Of a DNA stretch of 64,000 nt, positions 9,127 to 18,108 are shown in pieces (position 1 is the first letter of the stretch; each line of letters starts with the position of its first letter). This stretch comes from Hominisplanchenecus_A murintestinalis (GTDB taxonomy: Bacteria > Bacillota > Clostridia > Lachnospirales > Lachnospiraceae), in assembly GCF_943193015.1 (NCBI RefSeq), contig NZ_CALPCM010000009.1, positions 40,347 through 104,346 of the forward strand. The letters run 5' to 3'. The notes under the pieces were generated by a model. It was given only the letters and a program-made list of their open reading frames with translations. It did not search any database and was not told the origin of the DNA. The position numbers were made by a program, and so were the translations under genes.

Positions 9127-9831
9127 ATGCAGTTATCAAAAAGATTATTGGAAGTTTCAGGTCTGGTGTCTTACGGCTCCCGTCTGGCAGACGTGGGCAC
9201 AGACCATGGATACATACCTATTTGGCTGACAGAACAAGGCGCAATCCGCAGCGCTGTCGCTATGGATATCAATCGGGGGCCGCTTTTACGGGCGCAGGAA
9301 AATATCCGGCGGCATAGGCTGGAAGAAAAAATCAAAACGCGTCTTTCCGATGGAGTGGCAGAGCTTCGCCCCGGTGAGGCGGACAGTGTAGTGATTGCCG
9401 GAATGGGCGGAAGCCTTATGGTGAAGATTTTGAAAGAAGGGAAAGAGGTGCTGGAGACAGTGAAAGAGCTGGTGCTTCAGCCCCAGTCGGATATCTGTAA
9501 CGTGCGGAGATTTCTGCAGGAAAATGGATACCGTATTGATACAGAGCGGATTGTTTTGGAAGATGGGAAGTTCTATCCTATGATGCATGTGGTACATGGG
9601 AAGATGGAGCCGCTTTCTGATATAGAAGCTATGTATGGACCGTGCCTTCTGCGCTGCAGGGATGAATGTCTGCGGCTTTGTCTTGAGAGGGAGAGGCAGA
9701 CACTGTGCCGGCTAGAAGAAGGACTGGCAAAAAACAGAACGGAGAAGGCGCAGGAGCGCCGGGCAGAACTTCAGGACAGGCTGCGGCAGATAGAAGAAGC
9801 GCTGTGTGCGGTTTTGCGAAAGCATAAATAG
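9127..9831 (+). CDS. trmK: tRNA (adenine(22)-N(1))-methyltransferase TrmK
   Basis: A 234-residue class I SAM-dependent methyltransferase that makes m1A22 in the D-loop of bacterial tRNAs. The SAM-binding start VSYGSRLADVGTDHGYIPI and the family motif DSVVIAGMGGSLM are clear, and QPQSDICNVRRFL and KFYPMMHVVHG are also characteristic. A predicted coiled-coil-like C-terminal tail of about 60 residues (rich in Glu and Arg) matches the family. It follows rpoD by 7 nt; the GGAG at 9113-9116 inside rpoD can serve as ribosome binding site. The order rpoD-trmK-nif3 is the same as B. subtilis sigA-yqfN-yqfO. Confidence 0.93.
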   Translation: MQLSKRLLEVSGLVSYGSRLADVGTDHGYIPIWLTEQGAIRSAVAMDINRGPLLRAQENIRRHRLEEKIKTRLSDGVAELRPGEADSVVIAGMGGSLMVKILKEGKEVLETVKELVLQPQSDICNVRRFLQENGYRIDTERIVLEDGKFYPMMHVVHGKMEPLSDIEAMYGPCLLRCRDECLRLCLERERQTLCRLEEGLAKNRTEKAQERRAELQDRLRQIEEALCAVLRKHK

Positions 9832-9854
9832 GGCAGTGCGAAAGGAGAAGCTTT

Positions 9855-10637
9855 ATGAAGTGTGGGGAAATCATAGAAGAGCTGGAGAAGAAATATCCTC
9901 TTTTCATGGCGGAGCCCTGGGATAATCCGGGGCTTCTGGCAGGACGCAGGGAGAAGGAAGTGCGGAAAGTATATATCGCTCTGGACGCCACAGATCGGGT
10001 TATCGGGGAGGCAGAAAAGGCAGGCGCAGACCTTTTGCTTACCCATCATCCGATGGTGTTTTCGGCATTAAAGAAAGTAAATACAGATGATTTTATCGGA
10101 AGAAGGCTTGTGGAGCTGATACGAGGTGATATTTCTTATTATGCCATGCATACAAATTATGATGTAGTGACGATGGGGGAGCAGGCGGCAGAGATGCTGC
10201 GGCTTCGCGATACGGAGATTATGGAAGTTACTTATGACGATGGCAGTCGGCAGGAAGGGCTTGGGCGCACGGGGGAACTGCCTGGTGAAATGAGCCTGGC
10301 AGAATGCGGCAGGTATGTAAAGCAGGTTTTTGGGCTGGATACCGTGCGGCTTTTTGGAAATCCGGAACAAAAGGTTAGCCGTGCGGCTGTTTTGCCGGGA
10401 TCGGGGAAGAGCCTGGTGGATGCGGCGCTGAGAACGGGCGCGGATGTGATGATTAGCGGAGACTTCGGGCATCATGACGGGATCGATGCGGTGATGAGGG
10501 GGCTGACAGTGATTGACGCCGGGCATTACGGGATAGAGAAAATCTTTGTTTCCCAGATGGCAGGGTATATCAGGGAAACGTTTACAGGGCTGACGGTGTA
10601 TACAGAGAAGGATGAAAACCCGTTTTGGGTAGTTTAG
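9855..10637 (+). CDS. Nif3-like dinuclear metal centre protein (YqfO family)
   Basis: A 260-residue protein of the Nif3/GTP cyclohydrolase I type 2 superfamily, toroidal hexamers with a two-metal site. Metal-binding features are LLTHHPMVF near residue 60, YAMHTNYD and the late GHYGIEKIF. It corresponds to the short form, without the extra PII-like domain seen in B. subtilis YqfO. The gene follows trmK by 23 nt with an AAAGGAGAAG site. Neighbourhood with trmK is widely conserved, but no firm biochemical function is established for the bacterial family; some members bind nucleotides or regulators. Confidence 0.9.
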   Translation: MKCGEIIEELEKKYPLFMAEPWDNPGLLAGRREKEVRKVYIALDATDRVIGEAEKAGADLLLTHHPMVFSALKKVNTDDFIGRRLVELIRGDISYYAMHTNYDVVTMGEQAAEMLRLRDTEIMEVTYDDGSRQEGLGRTGELPGEMSLAECGRYVKQVFGLDTVRLFGNPEQKVSRAAVLPGSGKSLVDAALRTGADVMISGDFGHHDGIDAVMRGLTVIDAGHYGIEKIFVSQMAGYIRETFTGLTVYTEKDENPFWVV

Positions 10638-10676
10638 ATAGGAAGATATCATTTTATACAGGACAGGAGATTACAG

Positions 10677-12347
10677 ATGGAAGAGGGTAAAATCGTTTCC
10701 GTACAGATTGGTTCAGAGGTGAGGGAATACCCGGCGGGCATTTCCTATGAAGAAGTTGCAAAAGACTACCAGGAAAGAATGACGCATAAGATCGTGCTGG
10801 CATGGGCGGACGGGCGTCTGCGGGAGCTGCAAAACTGCGTGGACAGCGACTGCTATCTCAGTTTTCTCACTACGGCAGATAAGATTGGTTTCCAGACATA
10901 CCGGAGAAGTATGGTTCATTTGCTGATGAAAGCCGTATACCATGAAGGCGGCCATGAGAATATTGAGAGGGTAGGCGTGCATTTTGCAGTGAGCGGAGGC
11001 GTGTACTGTACAGTAAAAGGTTCCCTTGTGCCGGATGAGGAGTTTCTGAAACAGGTAAAAGGATATATGCGTCATCTGGTGGAAGAAAGGATTCCGATTA
11101 GAAAGAAGAGCGTAAATACAGATGACGCTATCATGCTGTTTCAGAAATATGGGATGAAAGACAAGGAAAAGCTTTTCCGTTACCGAAGGGTATCAAGGGT
11201 AAACATTTACAGCATTGATGATTTTGAGGATTATTATTATGGCTTCATGGTGCCGAATACGTCTTATCTTCAATATTTTGATTTGAAATTATATGACGAG
11301 GGATTCGTACTGTTGCTGCCTGCCCAAAAAGAACCGGAGGTGATACCGGAATTTGCTCCCCAGCGCAAGATTTTTGAGGTGCAGAGAGAATCCATGAAAT
11401 GGGGGGAGATGCTGGAAGTTCCTACCGTGGGGGCTTTGAATGATTATATTGTCCATAAAGATATTCATGATTTAATCTTAATCCAGGAGGCGCTTCAGGA
11501 GCAGAAGATTGCAGAGATTGCCAGGAGAATTGCGGAAGACAGAGAGAAAAAGCTGATTCTGATTGCCGGACCGTCGTCGTCGGGAAAAACGACATTTTCC
11601 CATAAGCTTTCCATACAGCTTTCGGCGCATGGCTTGAAGCCGCATCCGATTGCAGTAGATGATTACTTTGTAGACCGGGAAGTTACACCAAGAGATGAAG
11701 ACGGAAACTATAATTTCGAATGCCTGGAGGCTCTGGATGTAGAGCTGTTTAACCGGGATATGACGGCGCTGCTTGCCGGGGAAAGGGTAAGTCTGCCTAC
11801 TTATAATTTCAAGGCAGGCAGAAGGGAATACCTTGGAAAATACAAACAGCTTGGAGCGGATGATATTCTCGTTATCGAGGGGATTCACTGCCTGAACCCT
11901 GCGATGTCAAAGGGGCTTTCAGATGAAAGCAAATTTAAGATTTATATCAGCGCGCTTACCCAGCTTAACATTGACGAGCATAACCGGATTCCGACCACTG
12001 ACGGCCGTTTGCTCCGCCGGATTGTCCGGGACGCCCGTACAAGGGGGACGTGTGCGAAAAATACGATTGCCATGTGGGACTCGGTGAGAAGAGGCGAGGA
12101 GTCCTACATCTTCCCATTCCAGGAGGAAGCGGATGTGATGTTCAATTCGGCGCTGATTTATGAATTTGCAGCTCTGAAAATCTATGCGGAACCTCTGCTG
12201 TTCGGCATCGGAAAAAGCGATCCGGAATATCAGGAAGCTAAGCGGCTGCTGAAGTTTCTGGACTATTTCGTGGGGATTCCGGCAGACAGTATCCCGATGG
12301 ATTCCCTGCTGCGGGAGTTTGTTGGAGGGGGATGTTTTCGGATATAG
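10677..12347 (+). CDS. Nucleoside kinase (TGS-like N-terminus plus uridine-kinase domain)
   Basis: A 556-residue two-part protein. The first roughly 280 residues resemble the TGS and second-additional-domain half of threonyl-tRNA synthetase-like proteins (GISYEEVAKDYQ near the start). The C-terminal half is a uridine-kinase/phosphoribulokinase-type P-loop kinase with Walker A GPSSSGKTTFS at about residues 297-307, AVDDYFVDREVTPRDEDGNY and the lid/base motif RLLRRIVRDARTRG. Such fused proteins are common in Clostridia and are annotated as nucleoside or uridine kinases; the exact nucleoside is not known from sequence. It is the last gene of the rightward run, followed by a strong terminator at 12371. 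Confidence 0.9.
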   Translation: MEEGKIVSVQIGSEVREYPAGISYEEVAKDYQERMTHKIVLAWADGRLRELQNCVDSDCYLSFLTTADKIGFQTYRRSMVHLLMKAVYHEGGHENIERVGVHFAVSGGVYCTVKGSLVPDEEFLKQVKGYMRHLVEERIPIRKKSVNTDDAIMLFQKYGMKDKEKLFRYRRVSRVNIYSIDDFEDYYYGFMVPNTSYLQYFDLKLYDEGFVLLLPAQKEPEVIPEFAPQRKIFEVQRESMKWGEMLEVPTVGALNDYIVHKDIHDLILIQEALQEQKIAEIARRIAEDREKKLILIAGPSSSGKTTFSHKLSIQLSAHGLKPHPIAVDDYFVDREVTPRDEDGNYNFECLEALDVELFNRDMTALLAGERVSLPTYNFKAGRREYLGKYKQLGADDILVIEGIHCLNPAMSKGLSDESKFKIYISALTQLNIDEHNRIPTTDGRLLRRIVRDARTRGTCAKNTIAMWDSVRRGEESYIFPFQEEADVMFNSALIYEFAALKIYAEPLLFGIGKSDPEYQEAKRLLKFLDYFVGIPADSIPMDSLLREFVGGGCFRI

Positions 12348-12370
12348 GAGGTAATGTTTTTGATATAGTG

Positions 12371-12407
12371 AAAGCCAGTCAGGATTACAAAAATCTGACT
12401 GGCTTTT
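12371..12407 (+). terminator. Intrinsic terminator after the nucleoside kinase gene
   Basis: The stem AAAGCCAGTCAGGATT pairs with AATCTGACTGGCTTTT around an ACAAA loop and ends in a T run on the + strand. The complement also ends in a T run, so it may stop transcription arriving from the convergent LRR gene as well. Confidence 0.88.
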
Positions 12408-12430
12408 ATCAGTTACCCATCAAGGGATTG

Positions 12431-15400
12431 TTACTTGATTCTTACCTTCTTTCCTGCGCCTTTTGCTTTCAGCAGCTTGGCGTAGGCTTTTTTCTTACTC
12501 TTGGGTACTTTTACCGTGGCTTTTGATGAGATTCCTTTAAATGCTTTTGCGCCTACATTTTTAGAAGTCAGTTTGGTAGATTTTATCGTAATGGTTTTCA
12601 GCTTGCTGCACCCGGAAAATGCGGCTTTCCCTATTTTTTTGATTTTGGCCGGAAGCGTTATCTTCGTCAGTTTCTTACATTTAGCAAAGGCGTTTGCTCC
12701 GATAGAGGTTACGTTTTTGCCGATGGCTACGGACTTTAGGTTCTTGTGGTCAGTAAAAGCGTTATCGGAGATTCCTGTTACCTTGTAAGTCACGCCGGAG
12801 AGAGTAACAGTATCCGGGACGCGGATGGAAGAAGCTTTCCTGTTGGCAGTTCCTGTGAAAATGACGCCTTTCCCTGATGGGTCGATGGTGTAGGATGCGG
12901 CTGTTCTAAAATCGGACAGGCGCGTACCGGGGGTATTGCCATGCGCAGGCGCTGTGGCAAGCATGGAATCCGGGATGCTTTCGGGGTAGGCAAGATAAAC
13001 AGTGACCTTTAGAGGAATATCTTCTGTTCCGTATATTGGGGCGCCGTCAGTATCATAGCCTGTGATAACATCAGATTTCCGAACCAGACCGGCGTCGTAT
13101 AGATAGGATAAAGTAGCGGGCTTTTCTTCGCTCTTAAACAGGACGATTCCGTTCGAGAGCTGGGCGTTATCTGATGTGATTGTGATTTTGTCAAGGTTCT
13201 CTGGTCCAACGATACCGGACAAATTTAATTTCCACTGGGTGTCCTGCTGGTATGGACGGGCTCTTACCGATTGGATGCAGGAAGAATCAGAATCATACAG
13301 GCATCCGTCGGGCACGCTGAGGGTAGCTAAAGCATTTTCATAGCAGGTTAATTTCTCAAGGCCGGGATTCAGGGTAAGAGACTCCAAAGAGGAATTATAG
13401 GTGCAGTTTAAGCTGTGGAGCTTCGTATATTTGCTGACGTCAAGAGAAACCAAGGAACTGTTTACACAAGATAATGTGCGGAGTTCAGGACAGCTGCTGG
13501 CGTCAAGAGAAATCAGGTAGAAATTTTGTGTAACATTTAAATTCTGCAAGGACGGGCAATGTCCCAGGTTAAAGGAAGTGAGTCCCATGTTATGGATAAT
13601 GTCCAGCTCTACCAGGGAAGGACAGTTCAGAGTAAGGGAAGTCAGGGCGTTCATATCTGAAACTGTCAAGTCCAGCAGAGAGGAGCAGCCGCTGAAATCA
13701 AGAGAAGAAAGGCTTATATTGGATGAAATTTCCGCGTCCAAAAGAGAAGAACAGTCAGCTAAATTGAGGGAGACAAGATTATCTAAATTCAGGATACTCA
13801 GGGACTGCAGAGCAGTATTGTTTTTCAGGTCAAGGGAACTAATGCCTGTAAAGGAGAGCGACAGGGACTGCAAGGCAGTGTTGTGGCTCAGGTCAAGCTC
13901 TGAAATCTTCGCGCCGTGGCACTCAAAGGACTGTAAAGCGGTACAGTTGCTCAAATCAAGGGAAGAGAAAGATTCGTATGCATCATAAGCGGCCTGGGCT
14001 TCAGCGAACTCTTTTTTAAGCTGCTGCAGCTCAGCTTCAGAAAGCGTATCTCCAATAAGAAGATAAGGTAATACCTGAGAAAGTTCTTCCGCCGTTGGAC
14101 CCGGAGGGTCAATCCGAAACCTTGCGCGCAGCCCCCACTGCAGGTCTGCGATTTCATCGTTGGTGATGCGCAGGGATAACAGGGCGGTATTGCTGCTTAA
14201 ATCAAGGGAAGTTAAATTTGTTTCCATGCATTCCAGGTACTGGAGAGAGGAACATCCGCTCAAATCGAGAAAAGACAGGGGAGCATAGACGCAAGTGAAA
14301 GACTGCAGGGAAGAGCAGCCATTGAGGTTGAGGGATTCCATGTTTGAGTGTGAGACAGACAAGCTTTTCAAAGAAGAGCATCCGCTCAGGTCAGCGGAAA
14401 TCACATTGCGGCTTATGAAAAGTTCTTGCAGGGAAGAACATCCGCTGAGATTGAGAGAGGTTAAAATTTCTTTATCTGCCAGGCGAAGCCCTAACAGGCT
14501 GGTGAAGTTGCTCAGATTAAGGGAAGTTAAAGTTGTCCCGTCACAATCCAGGCTGGCCAGGGGAACGTTAGGGGTTATATCAAGAGAATTTAAGCTTGTG
14601 TCATATAAAGTCAGGCTGCCCAGGGAAGTGTTAGACCTTAAATCCAGGACATCGAGTTTTGAGTCTTCGAACATTAGTGTTGTTAGGGCAGTATTATCAC
14701 TTAAATCCAGGGAAAATGTGTTTAATCTGGAGATAAGTAAATCGGTCAGTGCAGTGCAGTTACGCAGGTTAATGGAACGGAGGTATATATCTGAGGAGTA
14801 GTAATTTAAATGCTGCAAAGCAGTGTTATGGCTTACATCAAGGGAGAGAAGCCCACAGTTGTCAAGCTGGAGTCTTTCCAGGGCGGTATTGTCGGACAGG
14901 TCGAGGGAAGCAAGCTCTGCTTCGTGAACAGTTAATTCCTGCAGGGAGGTATCGCCGCTCAGGTTCAGGGAGTTCAGGTGATAAGCCGACCAGAGAGATA
15001 ACTTCTGCAGAGAGGTACATCCGCTTAGATCGAAAGAAATCACGTCACTTTCTAAGAAAAATACTTCCTGCAGGGAGGTACATCCGCTTAGATTGAGAGA
15101 AGTCAGGTTTGTAACGTAGTAGAGGGATACTTCCTGCAAAGAGGTACAGCCGCTTAGGTTGAGGGAAGCCAGGTTCGTGACTTTCTCAAAATCTACTGTT
15201 TGCAAAGAAGTGTAGCCGCTCATATTAAGGGAAGTTATATTCACGCCGGAGAGCGTTAAAGATTGCAGGGCGGCGCAGTTTGGCAGGTTAATGGAACCTA
15301 TGGTTGAAGCATAGATCGCTAGATGCTGTAAAGCGGGGGTATCCTCCAGATTCAGGGAAGCCAGAGTTGAGGTCTGAATATTCAGTTCTTTCAGGGAAGA

Positions 15401-15877
15401 ACATCCGTTTGATTCAACGGAGGACAGTCCGTCCATATGATAAAGCTCTAACCTTTGCAGGGAAGAGCAGCCGTTCAGATTGATGGAAACCAGGTTGGGA
15501 ACTTTTGAAAGATATAATTTCTGCAGAGAGACGAAATCGCTCAGGTCAAGGGCAGAGAGATTGTCATTGAGACAGACGCTTAAATCTTCCAGGGCAGTAA
15601 AATATTCCAGTCCCTTTACTGTGGAAGTTTCATTGGGGATAGAAATCATGGTGGCTTTTGCGATTTCCGCCTCATCCAATACGCCGTCCCTGTTAAGGTC
15701 AAATGATTGGATATCTTTTCGGAGATATTCATCCGGGAAGTTTTCAGCATCAATAGCGACGTCGGCGGATTCTGTTGCAGGCGTTGTTTCCGCCGCGTTT
15801 GCTGAAAAGGATTTCAACGAGAATGCACTCAGGATGATTCCGAACGCAAGTGTAAATAGCATGAATTTTTTCTTCAT
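12431..15877 (-). CDS. Giant secreted leucine-rich-repeat surface protein
   Basis: About 1148 residues. Start ATG 15877 follows a GGGAGG site; an upstream in-frame ATG at 15907 lacks one and would spoil the signal peptide. The order is a signal peptide (about 1-30), an EF-hand-like motif FDLNRDGVLDEAEI, a long array of about 21-23-residue repeats (SLNLSGCTSLQEL and variants, about 100-870) and a non-repeat helical insert at about 573-640. A beta-rich segment follows, then a short LRR_5/BspA-type array (about 1035-1110) and a basic C-terminal tail KVPKSKKKAYAKLLKAKGAG. No LPXTG signal or membrane anchor is visible. Related proteins are cell-surface or secreted and implicated in adhesion; the ligand is unknown. 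It is a single gene with its own promoter, convergent with the nucleoside kinase gene. Confidence 0.9.
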   Translation of the reverse strand: MKKKFMLFTLAFGIILSAFSLKSFSANAAETTPATESADVAIDAENFPDEYLRKDIQSFDLNRDGVLDEAEIAKATMISIPNETSTVKGLEYFTALEDLSVCLNDNLSALDLSDFVSLQKLYLSKVPNLVSINLNGCSSLQRLELYHMDGLSSVESNGCSSLKELNIQTSTLASLNLEDTPALQHLAIYASTIGSINLPNCAALQSLTLSGVNITSLNMSGYTSLQTVDFEKVTNLASLNLSGCTSLQEVSLYYVTNLTSLNLSGCTSLQEVFFLESDVISFDLSGCTSLQKLSLWSAYHLNSLNLSGDTSLQELTVHEAELASLDLSDNTALERLQLDNCGLLSLDVSHNTALQHLNYYSSDIYLRSINLRNCTALTDLLISRLNTFSLDLSDNTALTTLMFEDSKLDVLDLRSNTSLGSLTLYDTSLNSLDITPNVPLASLDCDGTTLTSLNLSNFTSLLGLRLADKEILTSLNLSGCSSLQELFISRNVISADLSGCSSLKSLSVSHSNMESLNLNGCSSLQSFTCVYAPLSFLDLSGCSSLQYLECMETNLTSLDLSSNTALLSLRITNDEIADLQWGLRARFRIDPPGPTAEELSQVLPYLLIGDTLSEAELQQLKKEFAEAQAAYDAYESFSSLDLSNCTALQSFECHGAKISELDLSHNTALQSLSLSFTGISSLDLKNNTALQSLSILNLDNLVSLNLADCSSLLDAEISSNISLSSLDFSGCSSLLDLTVSDMNALTSLTLNCPSLVELDIIHNMGLTSFNLGHCPSLQNLNVTQNFYLISLDASSCPELRTLSCVNSSLVSLDVSKYTKLHSLNCTYNSSLESLTLNPGLEKLTCYENALATLSVPDGCLYDSDSSCIQSVRARPYQQDTQWKLNLSGIVGPENLDKITITSDNAQLSNGIVLFKSEEKPATLSYLYDAGLVRKSDVITGYDTDGAPIYGTEDIPLKVTVYLAYPESIPDSMLATAPAHGNTPGTRLSDFRTAASYTIDPSGKGVIFTGTANRKASSIRVPDTVTLSGVTYKVTGISDNAFTDHKNLKSVAIGKNVTSIGANAFAKCKKLTKITLPAKIKKIGKAAFSGCSKLKTITIKSTKLTSKNVGAKAFKGISSKATVKVPKSKKKAYAKLLKAKGAGKKVRIK

Positions 15878-15957
15878 TTTTAGTCCTCCCTCTTTATAGG
15901 TTTGCATAATTTTGGATGTAGTGGTAATGAAAGCTTGAAAATATTATCTTTGGTAAT

Positions 15958-15986
15958 ACTTTATCATGAGCCGGACGGAGAAACAA
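15958..15986 (-). promoter_or_regulatory. Probable promoter of the LRR gene
   Basis: On the minus strand TTGTTT (15986-15981) and TAAAGT (15963-15958) are separated by 17 nt, about 80 nt upstream of the start codon. Both boxes match the consensus only in part, so the call is moderate. Confidence 0.45.
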
Positions 15987-16160
15987 GGAATTATTGAGCG
16001 AATGTTGGACTTTATTCAATAAAAAGAGGGCATAAAAGTTGGAAAATCAATATACTTTTTCCAGGGTTTGTAGTATAATCCTTATGAGAGTCTGGTCTTG
16101 TGGACTGGAAGAAGATTTCTTCAGGGAAATACTATAAATGAAACAGAGAGGTGACGGAAT

Positions 16161-17951
16161 ATGGAGATTACAAAGGACATCCGTTATGTGGGTGTGAACG
16201 ACCATGAAGTGGATTTGTTTGAAGGGCAGTATGTGGTGCCAAATGGCATGGCTTACAATTCCTATGTGATTCTGGATGAGAAGATTGCGGTGATGGATAC
16301 GGTTGACCGCAATTTTACGCATGAATGGCTGGATAACATAGCGGCCGTACTTGGCGGCAGGAAGCCGGATTATCTGGTTGTACAGCATATGGAGCCGGAT
16401 CATTCTGCGAATATCGCGAATTTTATGAAAATTTATCCGGAGGCAACGGTTGTTTCCAGCGAAAAGGCGTTTGTGATGATGCAGAACTTTTTCGGGACGG
16501 ATTTTGCCGACGGGCGTATCGTGGTGAAAGAGGGCGACACGCTGAGTCTCGGAAAGCATACGCTTACGTTTGTAGCGGCGCCGATGGTACACTGGCCGGA
16601 GGTTATCGTGACGTATGACAGTACGGACAAAGTATTGTTTGCCGCAGACGGATTTGGAAAGTTCGGGGCGAACGATGTGGAAGAAGACTGGGCGTGCGAA
16701 GCGAGAAGGTATTACATCGGAATCGTTGGGAAATACGGCGCGCAGGTGCAGGCGCTTCTGAAAAAGGCGTCTGGTCTTGAGATTGAGAAAATCTGTCCAT
16801 TGCACGGCCCGGTGCTGACAGAGAACCTGGGATATTATTTGAACCTGTACAATACCTGGTCATCATACGGTGTGGAGAGCGAGGGCATCGTGATTGCCTA
16901 CACTTCGGTTTATGGAAATACGAAGCGGGCAGTTGAAGTCCTGGAGGAAAAACTGAAAGCGAAAGGCTGCCCGAAGGTAGTTGTGTGCGATCTGGCGCGG
17001 TGTGATATGGCGGAAGCGGTAGAAGATGCATTCCGTTACGGCAGGCTTGTTCTGGCTACTACTACTTATAACGCAGATATTTTCCCATTTATGAAAGAGT
17101 TTATCCATCATCTGACGGAGCGGAATTTCCAGAACAGGACAATCGGCCTGATAGAAAACGGTTCCTGGGCGCCGCTTGCCGCGAAAACGATGAAAAATAT
17201 GCTCTCCGGCTGCAAGAACCTGACGTTTACAGATACGACAGTGAAGATTATGTCCGCGTTGAATGAAAGCAGTTCTGCACAGTTGGAGGATCTTGCGGAA
17301 GAGCTGTGTAAAGATTATCTGGCGCAGCGCGATGAGACGGCGAATAAGAATGATCTGACTGCGCTTTTCAATATTGGTTATGGCCTGTATGTGGTGACGT
17401 CCAACGATGGCAAGAAGGATAACGGGCTGATTGTCAACACGGTATCGCAGGTTACAAACACGCCGAACCGGATTGCAGTGACGATTAATAAGCAGAATTA
17501 TTCGCATCATGTGATTAAGCAGACAGGGTGCATGAACGTGAACTGCCTGTCCGTGGACGCGCCGTTCAGCGTTTTTGAGAGATTCGGCTTCCAGAGCGGA
17601 AGGACGGTGGATAAATTTGCGGACGAAACGCCGCTGCGCTCGGATAATGGACTTGCTTTTCTGCCGAGATATATCAACTCCTTTATGTCGCTGAAGGTGG
17701 AGCAGTACATCGACCTTGATACGCACGGCATGTTCATCTGCGCCGTGACAGAAGCAAGAGTGCTTTCCGATAAGGAAACCATGACATATACCTACTATCA
17801 GAACAATGTAAAGCCGAAACCTGATACAGAAGGGAAGAAAGGCTTTGTCTGCAAAGTGTGCGGTTATGTGTACGAGGGAGATGAACTTCCGGAAGATTTC
17901 ATCTGTCCGCTCTGTAAACACGGAGTTGCGGATTTTGAACCGATAGCATAA
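16161..17951 (+). CDS. Flavodiiron protein fused to flavin reductase and rubredoxin domains
   Basis: A 596-residue multidomain protein that should reduce O2 (or NO) to water (or N2O) in the cytoplasm. Domain 1 (about 1-250) is a metallo-beta-lactamase fold with the di-iron ligands His76-x-Glu78-x-Asp80-His81, later VHWPE, AADGFG and LHGPVL. Domain 2 (about 255-390) is a flavodoxin with the FMN loop YTSVYGNTKRA. Domain 3 (about 400-550) is a flavin-reductase-like domain (GLIVNTVSQVTNTPNRIAV). Domain 4 (about 560-596) is a rubredoxin with Cys-x2-Cys-Gly and Cys-x2-Cys pairs. The fusion brings electron donor modules and catalytic centre together. It is monocistronic, with a terminator at 17961. 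Confidence 0.94.
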   Translation: MEITKDIRYVGVNDHEVDLFEGQYVVPNGMAYNSYVILDEKIAVMDTVDRNFTHEWLDNIAAVLGGRKPDYLVVQHMEPDHSANIANFMKIYPEATVVSSEKAFVMMQNFFGTDFADGRIVVKEGDTLSLGKHTLTFVAAPMVHWPEVIVTYDSTDKVLFAADGFGKFGANDVEEDWACEARRYYIGIVGKYGAQVQALLKKASGLEIEKICPLHGPVLTENLGYYLNLYNTWSSYGVESEGIVIAYTSVYGNTKRAVEVLEEKLKAKGCPKVVVCDLARCDMAEAVEDAFRYGRLVLATTTYNADIFPFMKEFIHHLTERNFQNRTIGLIENGSWAPLAAKTMKNMLSGCKNLTFTDTTVKIMSALNESSSAQLEDLAEELCKDYLAQRDETANKNDLTALFNIGYGLYVVTSNDGKKDNGLIVNTVSQVTNTPNRIAVTINKQNYSHHVIKQTGCMNVNCLSVDAPFSVFERFGFQSGRTVDKFADETPLRSDNGLAFLPRYINSFMSLKVEQYIDLDTHGMFICAVTEARVLSDKETMTYTYYQNNVKPKPDTEGKKGFVCKVCGYVYEGDELPEDFICPLCKHGVADFEPIA

Positions 17952-17960
17952 AAGAATAGA

Positions 17961-18000
17961 AAAACTGGCTGACGGAAAAATACCGGAAGCCAGTTTTTTT
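17961..18000 (+). terminator. Intrinsic terminator after the flavodiiron gene
   Basis: AAAACTGGCT pairs with AGCCAGTTTT, with an inner region GACGG/ACCGG, and is followed by a run of seven or more T. Confidence 0.88.
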
Positions 18001-18016
18001 GTCTGCAGATAAATGA

Positions 18017-18045
18017 TTGTACATTTGGGAGAGATAAAGTATAAT
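18017..18045 (+). promoter_or_regulatory. Sigma-A promoter of the AAA-ATPase-like gene
   Basis: TTGTAC at 18017-18022 and TATAAT at 18040-18045 are separated by exactly 17 nt. The box lies 64 nt upstream of the start codon and just beyond the previous terminator. Confidence 0.75.
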
Positions 18046-18108
18046 AAAAATTAAGTGGGCGCAGAGGGAAGATAAGCAGGTATTTCAGATTATAGTGGAG
18101 GTGGCTGA

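Noticed and set aside
9120..9317. Short frame just before trmK
   Set aside because: It overlaps trmK in another frame and lacks similarity; TrmK motifs fix the right frame.
16051..16079. TATAAT at 16074-16079 as a promoter for the flavodiiron gene
   Set aside because: The -10 box is good but no acceptable -35 hexamer is at 16-18 nt, so it was left out of the feature list.
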